From Methanobacteriota archaeon (GTDB taxonomy: Archaea; JACRDV01), in NCBI GenBank assembly GCA_024860865.1, contig JACRDV010000053.1, positions 1 to 9,002 of the forward strand: a stretch of 9,002 nt of DNA, given 5' to 3'. This document shows, piece by piece, positions 5,791 through 9,002 of the stretch. The translations under genes were made by a program, and so were the position numbers. The notes under the pieces are model-generated. The model saw nothing but the letters and a program-made list of their open reading frames with translations, was not told where the DNA came from and made no database searches. The first letter of the stretch is position 1; every line of letters begins with the position of its first letter.

Positions 5791-6353
5791 AAAGATTCGA
5801 TGCAATTAAATCCATTGTTGAAGAATTAACTGATGAACTCGTTGTTTGTAATTTAGGTTATCCATGTCGCGAACTTTTTGCTATAAAAGATTCTCCAACT
5901 CACTTTTATATGCTCGGAAGCATGGGCTTGGCTTCTTCTATTGGATTGGGACTAGCTCTAGCTCTTCCCAAACGCAAAATTATAGTGTTAGATGGAGATG
6001 GGAGCTTATTGATGAATCTAGGCTCGTTTGCCACAATTGCAAATCAAAATCCAAGCAATTTGGTATTAGTTGTTTTAGATAATGAAGCCCATGGTTCAAC
6101 TGGTTTCCAACCTACTGCTACGGGAGGTTTAACTGATCTTGAAAGAGTTGCAAAAGGTGCAGGAATCGCAAATTCAATTACAGTAAAGAATAAGAAAAAC
6201 CTTAAAAATTCATTAAAAAAAGCATTAAGAGACAAACAGATGCATCTAATTGTTGTGAAAATTGAAAAAGGAAATGCTAATGTTCCGCACGTCAATTTAT
6301 CTCCTATTGAGATTAAAAATAGATTCATAAACGAAATAAAAAAATCAAAATAA
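5787..6353 (+). CDS. comE: Sulfopyruvate decarboxylase, beta subunit (ComE)
   Basis: 188 residues, the ThDP pyrophosphate-binding half of the decarboxylase. The ThDP motif runs GDGSLLMNLG (70-79) to N99 (VVLDNEAHGSTG), the standard GDG-x(~26)-N arrangement that binds Mg-diphosphate. LGSMGLASSIGLGLALAL (43-60) is the conserved segment before it. The start is GTG at 5787, within GTGA shared with the comD stop, with GGTG about 8 bases upstream as a ribosome site; the protein start MKRFDAIKSI aligns with family N-termini. The lysine-rich C-terminal tail beyond HVNLSPIEIK is typical for the group or slightly extended. It converges with the small unknown gene, whose stop is 9 bases away. Confidence 0.94.
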   Translation: MKRFDAIKSIVEELTDELVVCNLGYPCRELFAIKDSPTHFYMLGSMGLASSIGLGLALALPKRKIIVLDGDGSLLMNLGSFATIANQNPSNLVLVVLDNEAHGSTGFQPTATGGLTDLERVAKGAGIANSITVKNKKNLKNSLKKALRDKQMHLIVVKIEKGNANVPHVNLSPIEIKNRFINEIKKSK

Positions 6354-6362
6354 TTTGTGAGA

Positions 6363-6776
6363 TTACAAGAAAGAATTCCAAGTTGCTTTTTTCAGATAAT
6401 TTAATCCTTTTTTACGGTATTTCTCAGAAATTTCTGAATAATGGAGCTCGCCAGTTAAGAAATATTGTTGCAAATTATATACGGAGTTTTTATAGCATTC
6501 AATTGCTTTTCCATAATTATTGTGTGCTTTTTCAAGGGATTTAGGTGGGTTTAAAATTTTAAGTTCTTCGTAAATAGTGGTTAATTCAGCATATACTTCG
6601 CTGCATGTCTTTACTATCTTTTCTGTATTTTCCGGATCTATTTTCCCATCTATTAAATCGCGAATTCTTTTGATACAGATATTGGTAAGATTAGAAACAA
6701 TCGCTTGTGCATTTCTTGATAATTTAAATGCTTTCTTTAAATATTCAATTTCATGCGATTGACTGTCATGCCTCAT
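6363..6776 (-). CDS. Small helical protein of unknown function
   Basis: 137 residues with no signal peptide, membrane segment or metal motif that I can see. It looks entirely alpha-helical. The N-terminal half (about 10-72) holds long amphipathic helices. An NPPKSLEKAHNNYGKAIECY segment (76-95) follows, and then further helices rich in Tyr and Lys. The pattern 'PP..L..AH..Y..AI..Y..S...L..Y...G' recurs in small four-helix-bundle proteins of unknown role, so a substrate- or partner-binding bundle is possible, but I do not recognise a named family. The ATG at 6776 is supported by a box A about 26 bases upstream (implying a leaderless message). It is divergent from the ATP-grasp gene and convergent with comE, so it is a single-gene unit. 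Confidence 0.7.
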   Translation of the reverse strand: MRHDSQSHEIEYLKKAFKLSRNAQAIVSNLTNICIKRIRDLIDGKIDPENTEKIVKTCSEVYAELTTIYEELKILNPPKSLEKAHNNYGKAIECYKNSVYNLQQYFLTGELHYSEISEKYRKKGLNYLKKATWNSFL

Positions 6777-6794
6777 GAAAATCCCACTAATCGA

Positions 6795-6807
6795 GATATT
6801 TTTAAAG
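6795..6807 (-). promoter_or_regulatory. Candidate box A for the small helical protein gene
   Basis: The minus strand reads CTTTAAAAATATC, a good archaeal box A-like element, centred about 26 bases before the ATG at 6776. Initiation would fall at or next to the start codon, consistent with a leaderless transcript. It is back to back with the plus-strand box at 6821-6829. Confidence 0.45.
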
Positions 6808-6820
6808 CAACACCACTATG

Positions 6821-6829
6821 TTTTTAAAC
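6821..6829 (+). promoter_or_regulatory. Candidate box A for the ATP-grasp/nucleotidyltransferase pair
   Basis: TTTTTAAAC is centred about 36 bases before the ATG at 6861, predicting initiation near 6851 and a leader of around 10 bases. Between the box and the start lies a small palindrome, TTGTACAA (6833-6840), which could bind a regulator but is short enough to be chance. No strong ribosome site precedes the ATG (TTGGAAA only). Confidence 0.4.
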
Positions 6830-6860
6830 AAATTGTACAAGTACTTTATGTGGTTGGAAA

Positions 6861-7850
6861 ATGCCTAAGATAACAGTGCTTTTAAGTGGTTCAGGTGGCC
6901 CAGCAGGCCTTGGAGCAATTAAAAGTTTAAAAGAAATTAAAGAGCGAAAAATTGGAATTATTGGAGTTGATGCAGACCCCTTCGCTCCCGGCTCTTTCTT
7001 AGTTGATAAATTTTATACTGTTCCTAAAGCTTTTGAACAAAATTTTGTGGATAAGTTATTTAGAATTTGCAAACGAGAAAAAATCGATGTGATCATTCCA
7101 ACTGTTGATGATGAAATCTTTGTCCTATCGAATATAAAACAAAAATTTGAATCTGAAGATATTAGATTGTTAATACCCGATCATAAAACTTTTTTAAAAG
7201 CATATGATAAAGGACTAACCGTTAAAACAGCAGAAGAAAACGGCATCGATGTTCCAAAAACTTTCTTTCCAAATAATTCAATTGAACTGAAAAAAATATC
7301 TAAACAGTTGGGATCTCCATTTGTTGTTAGACCTAGAATTTCACATGGAGGGCGGGGGATATTCTATGTAGAGACAATTGCCGAAGCAACTGCCGCATTT
7401 AATTGGTTAAAACGAGAGGGTTCAATACCAATGGTCCAGCAATATGTTAAGAGAGGCTCTGTTTATTCCGTTGCAACGTTATTTGATAGAAGAAGCGAGC
7501 TGGTTGCAGTAGGAACAATGAAAAAGTTGAGAGAAAAACCGCCAAGCGGCGGAGTAGCATGGGCTGGCGAGACTGTAAAGAATCCTAAAATTCAAAAGCT
7601 TGGGATTAAAATCATAAAATCGTTTGAGAATTGGGTTGGTCCTGCAACTGCTGAAATAAAATTTGATGGGAAAAATGCATATTTAATGGAAGTTAATCCC
7701 AGGCTTTGGGGGTATAACTATCTAATGACAAAAGCAGGAATTAATTTTCCATATCTTACTGTTAAGCTTGCACTAAATGAAAAAGTTAAAGTTGGTAATT
7801 ATAGGACAGGTTTAAAATTCGTAAGAGTCTGGGAAGATGTTGTATATTGA
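6861..7850 (+). CDS. ATP-grasp ligase, carbamoyl-phosphate-synthase-like (PylC/CarB-type)
   Basis: 329 residues. The pre-ATP-grasp Rossmann-like domain begins with LLSGSGGPAGLGAIKSL (7-23), and IIPTVDDE (78-85) marks its second half. The ATP-grasp domain runs from about 110 to 300: FLKAYDKGLT (K118), FVVRPRISHGGRGI (154-167), the hinge VQQYV (192-196), E265 in AEIKFDG, and MEVNPRLWG (276-284), whose E277 and N279 should bind Mg-ATP. Enzymes of this class activate a carboxylate as an acyl phosphate and join it to an amine or similar nucleophile; stand-alone CarB-like versions serve many pathways and the substrate is unknown here. It is followed after 21 bases by a sugar-1-phosphate nucleotidyltransferase, so the pair may make a modified sugar or sugar-peptide compound. 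It is too short and of the wrong layout to be carbamoyl-phosphate synthetase itself. Confidence 0.85.
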   Translation: MPKITVLLSGSGGPAGLGAIKSLKEIKERKIGIIGVDADPFAPGSFLVDKFYTVPKAFEQNFVDKLFRICKREKIDVIIPTVDDEIFVLSNIKQKFESEDIRLLIPDHKTFLKAYDKGLTVKTAEENGIDVPKTFFPNNSIELKKISKQLGSPFVVRPRISHGGRGIFYVETIAEATAAFNWLKREGSIPMVQQYVKRGSVYSVATLFDRRSELVAVGTMKKLREKPPSGGVAWAGETVKNPKIQKLGIKIIKSFENWVGPATAEIKFDGKNAYLMEVNPRLWGYNYLMTKAGINFPYLTVKLALNEKVKVGNYRTGLKFVRVWEDVVY

Positions 7851-7871
7851 AAAAATTTTTAGGATTCAATT

Positions 7872-8561
7872 ATGCAAGCTTTAATTTTAGTAGGTGGCAA
7901 AGGAGAGCGTTTGCGCCCGTTAACTGAAAGTTGTCCTAAAGCACTTTTAAAAGTTGGTGACAAGCCGTTACTCCAACATATAATAGAGTACCTTAAAGGG
8001 TATGAATTTAAAGAAATCATTCTTTGTGTAGGGTATCTTGGGGACCAAATTGTGAAATATTTTGGGGATGGGTCGAAATATGGCGTAAAGATAACTTATT
8101 CTCGCGAACATAGGCCTCTTGGGACAGGCGGACCAGTAAAAAAGGCTGAGAAGTATATAAACAGAACTTTTCTTACAATGAATGGCGATATCTTAACTGA
8201 CCTGCCCCTTAACAAAATGATTGCATTTCACCAGAAGAATAAATGTATAGGAACTATCGCCCTTGTTAAGATGCCCTCTCCTTATGGCGTAATCCACCTT
8301 ACAAAATCTAAAATCAAATCCTTTGAAGAAAAACCAGTTTTGCCTTATTTTATTAATGCTGGCGTCTATTTATTCCAACCTGAAATCTTAAAATTTTTCC
8401 CAAATGGGCCATCATCTATTGAATATGATGTTTTTCCAAAAGTTATAAAAGCAAAAAAGAAACTCTGCGGATTTAGAGCAGAAAATATTTCTTGGCTAGA
8501 TATTGGGAGTTTTAAAGATTACAAACTTGCAAACGAGCTTTTTCGAGTTAAGCGCGAATAG
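7872..8561 (+). CDS. Sugar-1-phosphate nucleotidyltransferase (NDP-sugar pyrophosphorylase)
   Basis: 229 residues, catalytic domain only, with no left-handed beta-helix tail. Motifs: LVGGKGERLRPLT (6-18, nucleotide and pyrophosphate binding), CPKALLKVGDKP (21-32, K23 phosphate contact), LGTGGPVKKA (83-92), MNGDILTD (103-110, metal-binding D106), FEEKP (151-155), NAGVYLF (162-168) and WLDIGSFKDY (208-217, second metal Asp). The enzyme condenses an NTP with a sugar-1-phosphate to give an NDP-sugar plus pyrophosphate. Its size and motifs resemble mannose-1-phosphate guanylyltransferase-like and MurU/HddC-like proteins, but nucleotide and sugar cannot be assigned. The ATG at 7872 is preceded by AGGA at about 7 bases. 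It follows the ATP-grasp gene by 21 bases, so the two form an operon. No clear terminator is seen after it. Confidence 0.9.
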   Translation: MQALILVGGKGERLRPLTESCPKALLKVGDKPLLQHIIEYLKGYEFKEIILCVGYLGDQIVKYFGDGSKYGVKITYSREHRPLGTGGPVKKAEKYINRTFLTMNGDILTDLPLNKMIAFHQKNKCIGTIALVKMPSPYGVIHLTKSKIKSFEEKPVLPYFINAGVYLFQPEILKFFPNGPSSIEYDVFPKVIKAKKKLCGFRAENISWLDIGSFKDYKLANELFRVKRE

Positions 8562-8731
8562 TCAAGGTGTAAGACTTAACGGTGGAAACTTTCTAAAAAA
8601 CATTAAAGAATCATAAAATGGATGACCCTAAAAAAATTCAAGCATGAACAAATGAAATCTATAACAATGGATTAAATTTGGTCAGACTTAGGTAGACAAA
8701 AAAACTCAGCTACACTTTCTTAACATGAGCC

Positions 8732-9002
8732 TTAGCTTAATATCATTCGCGCATCTATTGCTAATACACCATGATTTTTCTCATATACAAATAGTGGATT
8801 AACATCTAGCTCTTTTATTTGTGGTTGTTCGATCGCAAGTCTAGAAATCTTGAGCAAAGTATCAACAATCGCTTCGATATCAGCAGGCGGCCTCCCTCTA
8901 AACCCTTTTAAAATTGGGTATCCTTTTATCTCTTGAATCATCTCTTGAGCATCAGTTTTAGCAATTGGTGCAACTCTCATTGAAACATCTCTCATTATTT
9001 CT
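8732..9002 (-). CDS. ADP-forming acetyl-CoA (acyl-CoA) synthetase, C-terminal end, partial
   Basis: The frame runs off the right edge, so only the last 89 or so residues are visible. The ATG at 8995 is an internal methionine: the preceding codons are also open (E-I-M-R-D-V-S). The segment DVSMRVAPIAKTDAQEMI, then GYPILKGFRGRPPADIEAIV and finally KELDVNPLFVYE...AIDARMIL match the end of the ATP-grasp (beta) domain of NDP-forming acyl-CoA synthetases. These enzymes interconvert acetyl- or other acyl-CoA plus ADP and phosphate with the free acid, ATP and CoA, and are widespread in Archaea for acid activation or energy-conserving acid release. Whether this is a separate beta subunit or an alpha-beta fusion cannot be seen. 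It converges with the nucleotidyltransferase gene across 170 bases in which I see no gene. Confidence 0.88.
   Translation of the reverse strand, partial: EIMRDVSMRVAPIAKTDAQEMIQEIKGYPILKGFRGRPPADIEAIVDTLLKISRLAIEQPQIKELDVNPLFVYEKNHGVLAIDARMILS

Noticed and set aside
6044-6328. A 94-residue minus-strand open frame.
   Set aside because: Antisense to comE; Phe/Leu-rich translation from the complement of Lys-rich codons.
8562-8731. The 170-base gap between the nucleotidyltransferase and acyl-CoA synthetase genes, examined for a small gene, tRNA, C/D-box RNA or terminator.
   Set aside because: Only tiny frames (for example a 9-codon one after the ATG near 8618), no cloverleaf, no clear C/D boxes and no strong hairpin were seen.
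1-9002. CRISPR arrays, tRNA or rRNA genes.
   Set aside because: No regularly spaced repeats and no recognisable tRNA or rRNA sequence seen anywhere in the window.

Overview
The window reads as an AT-rich archaeal chromosome segment. Evidence for Archaea: a coenzyme M (CoM) biosynthesis locus (comA, comB, comD, comE), an archaeal-type DEXX ATPase with a PD-(D/E)XK tail, an MNT/HEPN pair, the end of an ADP-forming acetyl-CoA synthetase, and TATA-like boxes about 25-30 bases before several starts. comA and comB belong to the phosphoenolpyruvate/sulfite route to CoM, and comD and comE are separate genes. From general knowledge this fits a class I-like methanogen, or another methanogenic or alkane-oxidising archaeon, better than Methanosarcina-type lineages, which use the cysteate route. 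The species cannot be named from this sequence.

Layout. Positions 2-151 hold the 3' end of an unrecognised gene. 274-882 (+) is a PIG-L/LmbE-family deacetylase. From 3637 down to 918 on the minus strand runs a tight cluster: comA, comB (TTG start), an MNT nucleotidyltransferase, a HEPN protein (TTG start, overlapping the MNT stop) and a 56-residue Trm112-family zinc protein. Immediately upstream of comA, on the same strand, lies a 466-residue ATPase gene that is clearly richer in GC than its surroundings. Its start codon lies inside a 41-bp near-perfect palindrome. Beyond a 254-bp intergenic region, comD-comE run on the plus strand with a GTGA start/stop overlap. A small helical protein of unknown function (minus) converges on comE. 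A divergent promoter region then leads to a plus-strand pair, an ATP-grasp ligase and a sugar-1-phosphate nucleotidyltransferase. The window ends inside an ADP-forming acyl-CoA synthetase gene on the minus strand.

How the genes fit together. ComA adds sulfite to phosphoenolpyruvate, ComB removes the phosphate, and a sulfolactate dehydrogenase (ComC, not in this window) oxidises sulfolactate to sulfopyruvate. ComDE then decarboxylates sulfopyruvate to sulfoacetaldehyde, the precursor of CoM. The ATPase gene looks like a later arrival that split an originally divergent comAB/comDE arrangement. The MNT/HEPN/Trm112 trio appears to share the comAB transcription unit. The ATP-grasp/nucleotidyltransferase pair, and perhaps the distant PIG-L protein, suggest an unidentified pathway that activates a sugar and ligates it or an amino acid.
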